A DNA stretch of 64,000 bases, taken from contig CANNIA010000005.1 of assembly GCA_947504705.1 (NCBI GenBank), positions 62,001 to 126,000 on the forward strand. Reading direction: 5' to 3'. The stretch is from Paracoccaceae bacterium. GTDB lineage: Bacteria > Pseudomonadota > Alphaproteobacteria > Rhodobacterales > Rhodobacteraceae. Below, piece after piece: positions 8,720 to 17,235 of the stretch. Position 1 is the first letter of the stretch. Each line of letters opens with the position of its first letter. Below the pieces are notes generated by a model. It was not told where the DNA came from, made no database searches, and saw only the letters and a program-made list of their open reading frames with translations. The translations under genes were made by a program, and so were the position numbers.

Positions 8720-9799
8720 ATGAGTGCTGGGATTGATCTGGACAATATCTGCTGCGACTTCGGAAAGTTCCGGGCGGTCGACCATGTGAACGTGAACATC
8801 CAGCCGGGTGAGTTCTTCTCGTTCCTGGGGCCATCGGGTTGTGGCAAGACCACGATCCTGCGGATGATCTCGGGGTTCACCGATCCGACCGAAGGGATGA
8901 TCCGGATCGGTGGCAAGGATGTGAAGGGCCAGCGCCCGAACCAGCGGCCGACGGCGTTGATCTTCCAGAACCTCGCGCTGTTTCCGCTGATGCCGATCTG
9001 GGAAAACATCGCATTCGGGCTGGAGGTCCGCGGCGTCGACAAGGTCACCCGCCGCAAGAAGGCTGAAGAACTGCTTGCCTTGGTCGATCTGCATGACAGT
9101 GCCGACAAGATGGTCAGCCAGCTTTCGGGCGGGCAAAAGCAGCGCGTGGCGATTGCCCGTGCTTTGGCGGTGGAACCGGCGGTGATGCTGCTGGACGAAC
9201 CGCTGTCGGCGCTTGACCTGAAGCTGCGTCAGCACATGCGGGCGGAACTGCGCGCCATTCAAAAGCGGACGGGTGTCACCTTCATCTACATCACCCACGA
9301 CCAGGGCGAAGCGCTTGCGATGTCGGACCGCGTGGGCGTCATGTCCCAGGGCCGGTTGCAGCAGGTGTCGAACCCGCGCGACATCTATAACAACCCGGTC
9401 AACGGGTTTGTGGCCAGCTTTGTCGGTGAAAACAACATCCTGACCGGCGATATCGGCACACGGGCTGATGGCATGGCCAGCTTTGCGACCAAGCTTGGCA
9501 CCTTCCGCGCCCGCATCGCCGATGGGGTGACCAAGGGCAAGCTTTATGTCCGGCCCGAATTCATGTCTCTGCAGGCCAAGCCGGGTGCCGAAAACTCGGT
9601 TCCCGTCACGCTGACCGAAGTGGCGTTTGAAGGCAACTTCATCTCGGTCCATGCCGTGACCGAAGGCGGCTTTGACATGGTCGCTGAGCTTCGCAATGAC
9701 GGCACCGGCACTGTGCCGCAGGCGGGAACCAAGATGCACATGGCCTTCGACGCCCGCAGCGCTGCGATCCTGCCAGACTCCGACACTGCGGGGGCCTGA
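8720..9799 (+). CDS. ABC transporter ATP-binding protein, spermidine/putrescine (PotA) type
   Basis: Cytoplasmic ATPase that powers the importer. The ATG at 8720 is preferred over an upstream in-frame start at 8648 because AGGGAAAAAGGG lies just before it and the conserved protein begins there; this gives 359 aa. Walker A GPSGCGKTT is at residues 37-45, the Q-loop is LIFQNLALFP, the signature LSGGQKQRV is near residue 135, Walker B is VMLLDEPLSALD, and the H-loop is YITHDQGEA. A C-terminal TOBE-like domain (VRPEFMSLQ) follows, as in PotA/FbpC proteins. Three bases separate it from the first permease. Confidence 0.92.
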   Translation: MSAGIDLDNICCDFGKFRAVDHVNVNIQPGEFFSFLGPSGCGKTTILRMISGFTDPTEGMIRIGGKDVKGQRPNQRPTALIFQNLALFPLMPIWENIAFGLEVRGVDKVTRRKKAEELLALVDLHDSADKMVSQLSGGQKQRVAIARALAVEPAVMLLDEPLSALDLKLRQHMRAELRAIQKRTGVTFIYITHDQGEALAMSDRVGVMSQGRLQQVSNPRDIYNNPVNGFVASFVGENNILTGDIGTRADGMASFATKLGTFRARIADGVTKGKLYVRPEFMSLQAKPGAENSVPVTLTEVAFEGNFISVHAVTEGGFDMVAELRNDGTGTVPQAGTKMHMAFDARSAAILPDSDTAGA

Positions 9800-9802
9800 T
9801 CC

Positions 9803-10726
9803 ATGCATGATCTATTCCGCCGCTATGGCATGGGGCTGACCTATACCTTCGTCGGCCTGACCGCCTTTTGGCTTTTGGTGCTGGTGATTCTGCCGGACTT
9901 CAAGCTTCTTGAAGCCTCCTTCCGGCCCTATCTTCCGATTGTCGATGTGGGCGGGCCGAAGGACACTTATTCGTTCAACAACTACATGCAGATCTTCGGG
10001 AACGAGGTTGATTTCAACAGCTTCGGCCTGCATTTCGAGATCCCGGCCCGGATCAAGGTTTTCGTGCTGACGATCTTCTATTCGGCCGTGGTCACGCTGG
10101 TGACCTTCCTTCTGGCCTATCCGTTGTGCTTTTATCTGGCCAAGGTCGCCTCGAACCGGTCGCTGCCGACGCTGTTCCTTTTGCTCTTCGTGCCGCTTTG
10201 GGTGTCCGAAGTGCTGCGGAGCTTTGCCTGGTACATCATCCTGACGCTGAAAGGCCCGCTGAATGCGTTCCTGATGGCGATCGGGGCGATTGAAAAGGAA
10301 ATCCGCTGGGTCGAAGGCTATAGTCCGGTGGTGATCACGCTGGTCTATGCCTATGTGCTGTTCATGGTGTTCCCGCTTTATAACGCCATGCAGTCGCTGG
10401 ACAATAACCAGCTTGAGGCGGCCGAGGATCTTGGCGCGCCGTGGTGGAAGATCCACTGGCGCATCGTTTTGCCGCATTCCAAACCCGGCATCGCAAGCGG
10501 TGCGGTCATGGTGTTCATGCTGTCGGCAGGCTCACTTCTGGTGCCGGCGATCATCAACTCGACCACGGGTAACTGGTTCACCCAGACCATTCAGGGGATC
10601 ATGATGGAAGGTCAGGACTGGAACGCAGGCGCTGCCTTTGCCTTCATGCTGCTGTTGTTCTGCACCGTCGCTGTCACGGTCGCGATGCGGGTGTTCCGCG
10701 TCAAGCTGTCCGACATCGCGAAATAA
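9803..10726 (+). CDS. ABC transporter permease, PotB type
   Basis: Inner-membrane permease of 307 aa with about six transmembrane helices, beginning with one near residues 14-32. The cytoplasmic EAA loop that contacts the ATPase is AAEDLGAPWWKIHWRIVLP. A large periplasmic loop with many charged and aromatic residues (about residues 45-80) follows the first helix, as in PotB/PotH-like subunits. It lies between the ATPase gene (3-bp gap) and the second permease (12-bp gap), so all three form one unit. Confidence 0.9.
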   Translation: MHDLFRRYGMGLTYTFVGLTAFWLLVLVILPDFKLLEASFRPYLPIVDVGGPKDTYSFNNYMQIFGNEVDFNSFGLHFEIPARIKVFVLTIFYSAVVTLVTFLLAYPLCFYLAKVASNRSLPTLFLLLFVPLWVSEVLRSFAWYIILTLKGPLNAFLMAIGAIEKEIRWVEGYSPVVITLVYAYVLFMVFPLYNAMQSLDNNQLEAAEDLGAPWWKIHWRIVLPHSKPGIASGAVMVFMLSAGSLLVPAIINSTTGNWFTQTIQGIMMEGQDWNAGAAFAFMLLLFCTVAVTVAMRVFRVKLSDIAK

Positions 10727-10738
10727 GGGGAGGGGATC

Positions 10739-11572
10739 ATGAACACCAATCGCAGGATCCTTGGCCACATCTATATGGGGGCCTTCCTTGCCTATCTGAT
10801 GATCCCGCTTTTTGTCATGGCAGGGGCGGCCTTCAACGACAGCAAACTGCCGACGGTCATTCCGTGGAAGGGATTCACCGACCGCTGGTTCATTGACCTG
10901 TGGAACGACAACCGCATCTGGGGCGCGCTTGGCAACACGCTTTTGGTGGCGCTGGCCGTGGTCGCAATCGCTGTTCCGGTGGGCACGGCGGGGGCGATCT
11001 TGGTCAACTCGATCTCGGGGCGGGTGCGGTCGATTCTTTATGGGATGATGGTCGCTCCGATCCTGATCCCGGGCGTGGTCATCGGCATCTCGACGCTCTT
11101 GTTCTGGAACCAGTTTTCGGTCGGGTCGGGCCTGCATCTTAGTGTGCTGGGTCAGGTCAGCTATATCGCCTCGTTCGTGATGCTGCTGGTTCTGGCGCGG
11201 CTGCAAAGCTTTGACCAAGGGCTGGAAGAGGCGGCGCTGGACCTTGGGGCGACCCATGCGCAGGTGATGCGGCGCATCCTGTTGCCGCATCTGTACCCGG
11301 CACTGGGGGCCGGTGCGGCGATTTCGTTCTTCCAGTCGATCGAGAACTTCAACGTCACCCTCTTCACCCGCGGTGGGGCGGATACGCTGACGGTCTATGT
11401 CTTCTCGAAGGTGCGGTCGGGGATCACGCCCTCGATCAACGCGCTGGCACTGATCATGATCCTGATCACGCTTTCGGCCGCGATCTGGTACGAGATCAAC
11501 CGTCGTCGGAAAGCCAAGATTGAAGCCGCGCGCGAATCCGAAGCGCGTCGGGCGGAAGCCTTGGAAATGTAG
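10739..11572 (+). CDS. ABC transporter permease, PotC type
   Basis: Second inner-membrane permease, 277 aa, with about six transmembrane helices and the EAA loop AALDLGATHAQVMRRILLP near residue 165. It resembles PotC/PotI/YdcV proteins. AGGGGAGGGGATC just before the ATG is a strong ribosome-binding site. It ends the importer operon, and a long perfect stem lies 13 bases downstream. The C-terminus is a charged tail (RRRKAKIEAARESEARR) after the last helix. Confidence 0.9.
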   Translation: MNTNRRILGHIYMGAFLAYLMIPLFVMAGAAFNDSKLPTVIPWKGFTDRWFIDLWNDNRIWGALGNTLLVALAVVAIAVPVGTAGAILVNSISGRVRSILYGMMVAPILIPGVVIGISTLLFWNQFSVGSGLHLSVLGQVSYIASFVMLLVLARLQSFDQGLEEAALDLGATHAQVMRRILLPHLYPALGAGAAISFFQSIENFNVTLFTRGGADTLTVYVFSKVRSGITPSINALALIMILITLSAAIWYEINRRRKAKIEAARESEARRAEALEM

Positions 11573-11584
11573 GGCCGCTCATCG

Positions 11585-11628
11585 GGCCTGACGGCCTTCT
11601 TCGCTGGAGCGAGGAAAGCCGTCAGGCC
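11585..11628. terminator. Bidirectional terminator-like hairpin between converging genes
   Basis: GGCCTGACGGC (11585-11595) is perfectly complementary to GCCGTCAGGCC (11618-11628), and pairing extends partly outward (CTCATC against GAGGAG). It lies between the end of the permease gene and the end of the minus-strand hydrolase. No T-run is visible on either side. Confidence 0.6.
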
Positions 11629-11638
11629 TGAGGAGCGT

Positions 11639-12439
11639 TCAGACGAGACCGTTCAGCACTGCCGCGCACAGGGTCGAGTCCGGGTCTTCCAGTGCATTGA
11701 TCACGTCGAAATGGTGCTTGCCCGGATCAGCGGTCCAGGGGCAGGCCCATTCTTCGGACAATGTACGCGCCTGCCACAGGAACGCGGGGCGTTCTGCAGC
11801 ACCGACCCAGACATGGGCCAAAGTGCCCGGACGAAGCGAAAGCCGGGCCGGGCTTTCAGAAGCGGCTTCGGCGGCGTCGATGGCCAGCGTTTCATTCATC
11901 TCGGTCGCCATGAGCGGCCCAAGCTCGGCCAGGGGCGAGATCGGGACAACGCGGGTCACTGGGGCCGCAATGTCAGCGCAGCCCATCCGGGCGGAAAGAT
12001 GCCCGCCTGCGGAATGGCCGGTGACGACAAGGGGGCCGGGGACAATGGCGGCGGCAGTTCGGCAGGCCTGGGCGATTTCTTGGGTCATCGTGGCAATCCG
12101 CGCCTCGGGCGCAAGGGTGTAACCGGGCATGGCGACGGCATAGCCTCGGGCAAGGGGGCCAGCGGCAAGGTGGGACCATTCGTCTTTGGAAAAGAGATGC
12201 CAGTAGCCGCCGTGGACGAACACCAGCAGACCTTTGGGCGGGGTTTCGGGCAGAAACAGGTCCAGCCGCTGCCTTGGGGCGGGGCCATAGGGTAGGTCTA
12301 GGCGGGCACGGGGGCCGAGGTCGGAGCGGAAGGCGGCGGCTTTTCTTGACCAGCGGTCAGGGTAGGCTGCCCCGCCCAAGATGAAGGCCCCGTTTGCATA
12401 GTCGCGGTCGGGGTCGGGCCAGCAATAGGGCAGGCTCAT
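11639..12439 (-). CDS. Alpha/beta hydrolase, kynurenine-formamidase-like / esterase
   Basis: Cytoplasmic alpha/beta hydrolase of 266 aa. The oxyanion-hole motif FVHGGYW and the nucleophile elbow GHSAGG are those of the KynB/BNA7-type formamidase and lipase-esterase group. A late GKHHFDV supplies the likely catalytic histidine, with the acid probably in the segment before it. The ATG at 12439 overlaps the stop of the upstream methyltransferase as ATGA, so the two are translated together. No tryptophan catabolism genes are nearby, so formamidase is only one option; a general carboxylesterase is equally possible. Confidence 0.75.
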   Translation of the reverse strand: MSLPYCWPDPDRDYANGAFILGGAAYPDRWSRKAAAFRSDLGPRARLDLPYGPAPRQRLDLFLPETPPKGLLVFVHGGYWHLFSKDEWSHLAAGPLARGYAVAMPGYTLAPEARIATMTQEIAQACRTAAAIVPGPLVVTGHSAGGHLSARMGCADIAAPVTRVVPISPLAELGPLMATEMNETLAIDAAEAASESPARLSLRPGTLAHVWVGAAERPAFLWQARTLSEEWACPWTADPGKHHFDVINALEDPDSTLCAAVLNGLV

Positions 12440-13206
12440 GGCTTCTGTCCGGCAAGATGGGTCGGGCAATGTTCGCCACTGTCCAGAACCGGGATCATCC
12501 GCTCCCAGATGCCGATGTTCTGGTCGACGAAGTCCTGCCCCACGACGGCGGCGGCCTTGGCCCCAAGTTCTCCCTTCATCCGGGCAACCTCACGTCGAGC
12601 CTCATCCCGATACCAGGCATTGCGCGAGGTGATACGGATTTCATGGAAGCCTTGCGCTGCCATCGCCGCGCCATAGCGCGCAGGGGTGGCCATGCCGAAA
12701 TCGAGGCCCTCGGCGGCGATATAGGCGGCCATCTGCGGCGAGATATCTTCGACCCCGATCAGCCAGTCCGAGGCAAGGAACCAGCCGCCGGGCCTCAGAA
12801 CCCGCGAAACTTCGGCCATCAAGGCGTGCTTGTCGGGGATATGGATTATTGAATCCTTGGAGAAGACCACGTCGAAAGTGCCGGGCGGAAAGGGCAAGGG
12901 GCCGGGGGCGACCTTTACAAGGCCGATGCGGTCGGACAGGCCCTTCGCTGCCACCAGAGCGCGGGCATGGGTGATCACGCTGTCTTCGACATCAATCCCG
13001 GTCACATACCCTGCGCCATGGGTCTGGACCAAAGCCACGTCGATCCCGCCTGCGCCGCAGCCGATATCAAGCACCGCTTTGCCTCGAATGTCGTGACCCT
13101 CCAACACGCGGGCGACTTCCATCGGGCCGCCGGGGGACAGGAAACCCTCGCCCCATACGGCTTCGAGCATGGCGATCATCCGGGGCGGGTAGTGTTCTTC
13201 GCTCAT
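12436..13206 (-). CDS. SAM-dependent methyltransferase resembling phosphoethanolamine N-methyltransferase
   Basis: Class I methyltransferase of 256 aa. The ATG at 13206 is preceded by GGAG and fits the conserved start better than the upstream in-frame codon at 13308. GEGFLSPGG near the N-terminus, motif I VLDIGCGAGGIDVAL, GIDVEDSVI, and KDSIIHIPDK followed by LRPGGWFLASDW match the layout of plant and nematode phosphoethanolamine methyltransferase domains. The likely role is stepwise N-methylation toward phosphocholine, but sarcosine or other small amines are possible. It is coupled to the hydrolase and divergent from the Pho-box-controlled pstB operon. Confidence 0.7.
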   Translation of the reverse strand: MSEEHYPPRMIAMLEAVWGEGFLSPGGPMEVARVLEGHDIRGKAVLDIGCGAGGIDVALVQTHGAGYVTGIDVEDSVITHARALVAAKGLSDRIGLVKVAPGPLPFPPGTFDVVFSKDSIIHIPDKHALMAEVSRVLRPGGWFLASDWLIGVEDISPQMAAYIAAEGLDFGMATPARYGAAMAAQGFHEIRITSRNAWYRDEARREVARMKGELGAKAAAVVGQDFVDQNIGIWERMIPVLDSGEHCPTHLAGQKP

Positions 13207-13365
13207 CGCGTTTCTCCAAATGGGGAACCTCGGCGGGACTTCGGGCCGCAAACCTGTAAGGAAGACTGGCCCGCCTTGCCTCCGGGTCGCAACTTCTTTT
13301 TGCGCCACGGGGCGAGGAATGCGCCGTCTTTGGGTAAGTCGCAGCGTCAGCGACCCAGCGACAAT

Positions 13366-13409
13366 CTGTCATTCATTTGTTACATAATCGTCGCAGGACT
13401 GTCGCTGGA
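13366..13409 (+). promoter_or_regulatory. Pho box: four phased 11-bp units upstream of pstB
   Basis: Four consecutive 11-bp units begin CTGTCAT, TTGTTAC, TCGTCGC and CTGTCGC (starts at 13366, 13377, 13388, 13399). The PhoB consensus is CTGTCAT repeated with an 11-bp period. The first two units are closest to it and the last two weaker. The array lies 43 bases before the pstB start, where PhoB would replace a normal -35 element. It could also influence the divergent methyltransferase promoter. Confidence 0.75.
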
Positions 13410-13451
13410 CCGGCCTAATCGGGCAAGGTGTAGGCTCAGGGCGAGAATGGG

Positions 13452-14249
13452 ATGACGAACGTGCTGGACGCAAGCGTGACGGTTCAAGCCGGATCGGCCA
13501 AGATCAAGGCGGATGCGGTTCAGGTCTATTACGGCCAGAACCATGCCCTGAAGGACGTGAACGTCGAAATCCTGGATCGGGCGGTTACCGCTTTCATCGG
13601 CCCGTCGGGCTGCGGCAAGTCGACCTTTCTGCGCTGTCTGAACCGGATGAACGACACCATCGCTACGTGCCGGGTCGAGGGCAAGATCACGCTGGAAGGC
13701 GAAGACATCTATGACCAGCGCGTCGATCCGGTGCAGCTGCGCGCCAAGATCGGAATGGTGTTCCAAAAGCCGAACCCCTTCCCGAAGTCGATCTATGACA
13801 ATGTGGCCTATGGTCCGAAAATTCACGGCCTGACCCGGTCGAAGGCCGAACTGGACGAGATCGTCGAGGCCTCACTGCGCAAGGCAGCGCTGTGGAATGA
13901 AGTGAAGGACCGCATCCAAGCACCAGGCACCGGCCTATCCGGTGGACAGCAGCAGCGCCTGTGCATCGCGCGGGCGATTGCGACCTCGCCCGAAGTCTTG
14001 TTGATGGACGAGCCCTGCTCGGCCCTTGACCCGATTGCGACGGCGCAGGTCGAGGAACTGATTGACGAGCTTCGCAGCCAGTTTTCTGTGGTAATTGTGA
14101 CCCACTCGATGCAGCAGGCCGCACGCGTCAGCCAGAAGACGGCATTCTTCCACCTTGGGAACCTTGTCGAATACGGCGACACCGAGCAGATTTTCACCAA
14201 CCCGAAAGACCCAAGAACCGAATCCTACATCAGTGGTCGGATCGGGTAA
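13452..14249 (+). CDS. pstB: Phosphate ABC transporter ATP-binding protein PstB
   Basis: ATPase of the high-affinity phosphate importer, cytoplasmic face of the inner membrane. The 265-aa protein has Walker [10 protein letters not shown] at residues 50-58, the PstB-typical [10 protein letters not shown], the Q-loop [20 protein letters not shown], signature LSGGQQQRL, Walker [16 protein letters not shown] and the H-loop [11 protein letters not shown]. phoU follows after 11 bases. The partners pstS, pstC and pstA are not upstream, where the methyltransferase is divergent, so they must be elsewhere or absent. Confidence 0.96.
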   Translation: MTNVLDASVTVQAGSAKIKADAVQVYYGQNHALKDVNVEILDRAVTAFIGPSGCGKSTFLRCLNRMNDTIATCRVEGKITLEGEDIYDQRVDPVQLRAKIGMVFQKPNPFPKSIYDNVAYGPKIHGLTRSKAELDEIVEASLRKAALWNEVKDRIQAPGTGLSGGQQQRLCIARAIATSPEVLLMDEPCSALDPIATAQVEELIDELRSQFSVVIVTHSMQQAARVSQKTAFFHLGNLVEYGDTEQIFTNPKDPRTESYISGRIG

Positions 14250-14260
14250 GGAGATTAGCC

Positions 14261-14974
14261 ATGGCAGAAATCGGACAACACATCCTCTCGGCCTTCGACC
14301 GCGACATGGAGTCCCTGCAGGGGCTGTTGATGCGGATGGGTGGCATGGTTGAAACCGCGCTGCTGGAGGCCGCCGAGGCGCTGGATACGCGCGACTCGGA
14401 CCTTGCGGCTCGGGTGCGGGCCGGCGACGTTGCGATTGATGCTCTGGAAGAGCAAGTGAATACCGGCTGCGCGCGCATTCTTGCCTTGCGCAATCCGGCG
14501 GCAAGCGACCTGCGCACGATCCTTGCAGTCATGAAGATTGCGGCGGCATTGGAACGCGCCGGGGATTACGCGAAGAACCTTGCCAAGCGGACGGTCGTGC
14601 TGGCCGAAATGCCGGTGGTTTCGGGCGCATCTTCGACGATCCGGCGGCTGGCAAAGGCCGTGGTCGAAATGCTGGCCGATGCGCTAGACGCCTATATCCG
14701 TCGTGACTTGAAGTTGGCCGAGGATGTGCGGCGGCGCGACAAGGACATTGACCAGATGTACAACTCGATCTTCCGCGAATTCCTGACTCATATGATGGAA
14801 GACCCGCGCAACATCGGGCCCTGCATGCACCTCCACTTCATCGCCAAGAACATCGAGCGGGTGGGGGATCATGCAACCTCGGTCGCCGAGCAGGTGATCT
14901 ATCTGATGACCGGTGCCCTGCGCCTGGACGAGCGACCTAAGTTTGACACGACCAGTGGCGCGACGGAGGCCTGA
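14261..14974 (+). CDS. phoU: Phosphate signalling protein PhoU
   Basis: Cytoplasmic regulator that links PstSCAB activity to the PhoR/PhoB two-component system. The 237-aa, mostly helical protein has the duplicated PhoU motif: ALEEQVNTGCARILALRNPA with EDLRTI-like SDLRTILAVMKIAAALERAGDYAKN in the first half, and HFIAKNIERVGDHATSVAEQV in the second, including the metal-binding E/D-rich segments. It lies between pstB and phoB with very short gaps. A phoR gene is not in the window. Confidence 0.95.
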   Translation: MAEIGQHILSAFDRDMESLQGLLMRMGGMVETALLEAAEALDTRDSDLAARVRAGDVAIDALEEQVNTGCARILALRNPAASDLRTILAVMKIAAALERAGDYAKNLAKRTVVLAEMPVVSGASSTIRRLAKAVVEMLADALDAYIRRDLKLAEDVRRRDKDIDQMYNSIFREFLTHMMEDPRNIGPCMHLHFIAKNIERVGDHATSVAEQVIYLMTGALRLDERPKFDTTSGATEA

Positions 14975-14976
14975 TC

Positions 14977-15669
14977 ATGGCGAGGACTGCGCCGCCACGG
15001 GTTCTGCTGGTCGAGGACGAGCCGGCGCAGCGGGCCGTGCTGGCCTATAACCTGGAAGCCGAAGGGTTCGACGTGATCCAGGCCGACAATGGCGAAGATG
15101 CGCTGCTTTTGGTGTCTGAAGAGGCCCCCGATATCATCATTCTGGACTGGATGATGCCGAAACTTTCGGGGATTGAGGTCTGCCGCCGATTGAAGATGCG
15201 GCCGGAGACGCGTGGGATTCCGATCATCATGCTCTCGGCCCGAGCCGAAGAGGTGGACAAGATCCGGGGTCTGGAGACCGGGGCGGATGACTATGTGGTC
15301 AAGCCCTATTCGGTCTTGGAGCTGATGGCACGGGCAAGGGCGCAGTTGCGCCGGGTCCGGCCCTCGACGGCAGGCGTGGTGCTGGAGCACGAGGATATCC
15401 GGCTGGACCCGGAAAGCCACCGGGTGTTCCGCGGGGAAAAGTCGCTGAAGCTGGGGCCGACTGAGTTCAAGCTTCTGGTGACCCTGCTGGAGCGGCCCGG
15501 TCGGGTGTTCAGCCGCGAGCAACTTCTGGATCTGGTATGGGGCCGCGATATCTATGTCGATACGCGGACTGTGGATGTGCATGTTGGCCGCTTGCGGAAG
15601 TCCTTGATGCAGCACGGCGGCAGTGATCCGGTGCGCACGGTGCGCGGCGCGGGTTATGCGCTGGGGTGA
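14977..15669 (+). CDS. phoB: Phosphate regulon response regulator PhoB
   Basis: OmpR-family response regulator of 230 aa that binds Pho boxes after phosphorylation. The receiver domain has the acidic pocket VEDE, phosphoacceptor Asp near residue 57 in LDWMMP, and the conserved lysine in DDYVVKPYS. The C-terminal winged helix ends with VDVHVGRLRKSL and VRTVRGAGYAL. It follows phoU by 2 bases. It likely regulates its own operon through the Pho box at 13366. No terminator is clear; a dispersed repeat lies downstream. Confidence 0.95.
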   Translation: MARTAPPRVLLVEDEPAQRAVLAYNLEAEGFDVIQADNGEDALLLVSEEAPDIIILDWMMPKLSGIEVCRRLKMRPETRGIPIIMLSARAEEVDKIRGLETGADDYVVKPYSVLELMARARAQLRRVRPSTAGVVLEHEDIRLDPESHRVFRGEKSLKLGPTEFKLLVTLLERPGRVFSREQLLDLVWGRDIYVDTRTVDVHVGRLRKSLMQHGGSDPVRTVRGAGYALG

Positions 15670-15805
15670 TCTATCCACGCGGGACGCCTTGTTTAGTTGA
15701 TTTGAAATCAATGACTTGGCTGTGGGCATTAACGCTCTGGCAAGCTTTTGTCGGGTGCGCGATCTGATGGCGGTTTGCAAATTGAGCGCTGACGCGCAAG
15801 GTTTC

Positions 15806-15920
15806 TGTCTCGTCGTCGGGCTTCGCCTCCTCCTCGGGTGATGGGGGCGCTTCGCCCTCCACGCCTTTGGTTTCACGGAAACCTAAGGCTTCCCCCTGAG
15901 GATATTTGGCGAAGAGAAAG
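15806..15920. repeat. Dispersed intergenic repeat, copy A
   Basis: About 115 bases, from TCTGTCTCGTCGTCGGGCTT to GAGGATATTTGGCGAAGAG. They closely match 57968-58079 and contain small inverted repeats (GGGCGCTTCGCCC and GGTTTCACGGAAACC). It lies between the convergent ends of phoB and the aminotransferase. The family is common in Rhodobacteraceae intergenic regions from recollection. The rest of the 15670-15924 gap shows no gene. Confidence 0.75.
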
Positions 15921-15924
15921 GTGC

Positions 15925-17235
15925 TCAGGTTTTCAGGAGCTTTTCCATCGTAGTGAGAAACTGATCGACGTTGGCCAGCGAGAACGGCAGCGGGGGGCGG
16001 ATCTTCAGGATGTGGCCTTGCGGACCGGTGGCGCTGATCAACACACCCTCGCGGCGGAGATCGTTCACGAGGCGTCCGGCCTTTGTCCCATCGGGTTTGC
16101 CGTCGGTCAGAATGTCGGTGCCAAGGAACAGGCCCGCCGCGCGGGTTTCGCCGATGCTGTCATGGCGGGTTGAAAGGTCGCGCAGGCCTTGGGCGAAGGC
16201 TGCCCCCACGGTGGCGGCGTTTTGCATCAGACCTTCGTCGCGGATCACGTCCAACACCGCAAGGCCCACGGCTGCTGCGACGGCGTTGCCACCGAAGGTA
16301 TTGAAGTAGCGTGCCTTTGCACCGAAATCTACGATAACCTCGGGGCGCAGGACGAGGCCGGCCATCGGGTAGCCGTTGCCCATTGGTTTGCCCAAGCTAA
16401 CCATGTCCGGCAGGATGCCGTGGCGTTCAAAGCCCCACATCTGGCCCCCGGTGCGGCCAAAGCCGGGTTGCACTTCATCTGCGATGAAAAGGCCACCCTT
16501 GGCGTGGATCGCGGCCATGGCAGGGGCGAGGAACCCGGTGGGGTCGGGGCGTACGCCGTCAGATGAGAAAATCGTGTCGACGATCAGCGCGCAGGGTTTG
16601 ATATCTTGCGCCTCCATCCGGGCGCAGGCGGCAGTGACGGCACTGGCGAAGCCCTGGGCGATGCCTTCTGGGTAGTTCTCCGGCGTGGGGGCCGGAATCG
16701 GGAAAACCGTGGGGCCGGGGGCGACGGCTGGGCCGACGGACATCGACGTCTCGGCGGTGGCAAGGGTCACGCCGTGATAGGCGTTGTCGGTAACGATCAC
16801 ACCCGTGCCGCTGGTCGCAGCGCGGGCGATCCTGAGTGCCAGATCATTCGCCTCGGACCCTGTGCAGGTGAACATCACATGCGCAAGCTCGCGCGGGAAC
16901 AGGGCCAGCAGGCGTTCTGCATAGTCAAGGATGCCGTCGTGCAGATAGCGGGTGTGGGTGGCAAGTATCTGCGACTGGCGGGCCAGCGCCTCGGTCACCT
17001 TCGGGTGGCAATGGCCGACCGATGCCACGTTGTTGTAGGTGTCCAAATACGCGCGCCCATCGCGATCATAAAGCCAGACGCCCTCGCCCCGGGTGATGTG
17101 CAGGGGCTCGGCATAGAACAGCCGGTAGGCGGGACCAAGCAGGCGGGCGCGGCGGGTGATGCGGGCCTCATCTTCGGGCGCCAAGGGGGTGGCGCCGGGG
17201 ACATAGGCGTTGGGCATCAGGGTTTGGCGGGTCAT
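15925..17235 (-). CDS. PLP-dependent class III aminotransferase, phospho-lyase (AGXT2L) type
   Basis: PLP enzyme of 436 aa with the class III fold. The N-terminus RARLLGPAYRLFYAEPLHI and DTYNNVASVGHCHP resemble the AGXT2L1/AGXT2L2 group (ethanolamine-phosphate and 5-phosphohydroxylysine phospho-lyases). The cofactor region is CTGSEANDLAL, the Asp motif is IADEVQPGFGRTG, and the Schiff-base lysine is in SLGKPMGNGYP. Its start overlaps the stop of the kinase gene as ATGA. Phosphorylation followed by phosphate elimination by the coupled pair is the likely reaction scheme; an ordinary aminotransferase is possible. Confidence 0.8.
   Translation of the reverse strand: MTRQTLMPNAYVPGATPLAPEDEARITRRARLLGPAYRLFYAEPLHITRGEGVWLYDRDGRAYLDTYNNVASVGHCHPKVTEALARQSQILATHTRYLHDGILDYAERLLALFPRELAHVMFTCTGSEANDLALRIARAATSGTGVIVTDNAYHGVTLATAETSMSVGPAVAPGPTVFPIPAPTPENYPEGIAQGFASAVTAACARMEAQDIKPCALIVDTIFSSDGVRPDPTGFLAPAMAAIHAKGGLFIADEVQPGFGRTGGQMWGFERHGILPDMVSLGKPMGNGYPMAGLVLRPEVIVDFGAKARYFNTFGGNAVAAAVGLAVLDVIRDEGLMQNAATVGAAFAQGLRDLSTRHDSIGETRAAGLFLGTDILTDGKPDGTKAGRLVNDLRREGVLISATGPQGHILKIRPPLPFSLANVDQFLTTMEKLLKT

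Noticed and set aside
12085-12295. Small frames opposite the hydrolase gene
   Set aside because: Out-of-frame shadows of the hydrolase with no start signals.
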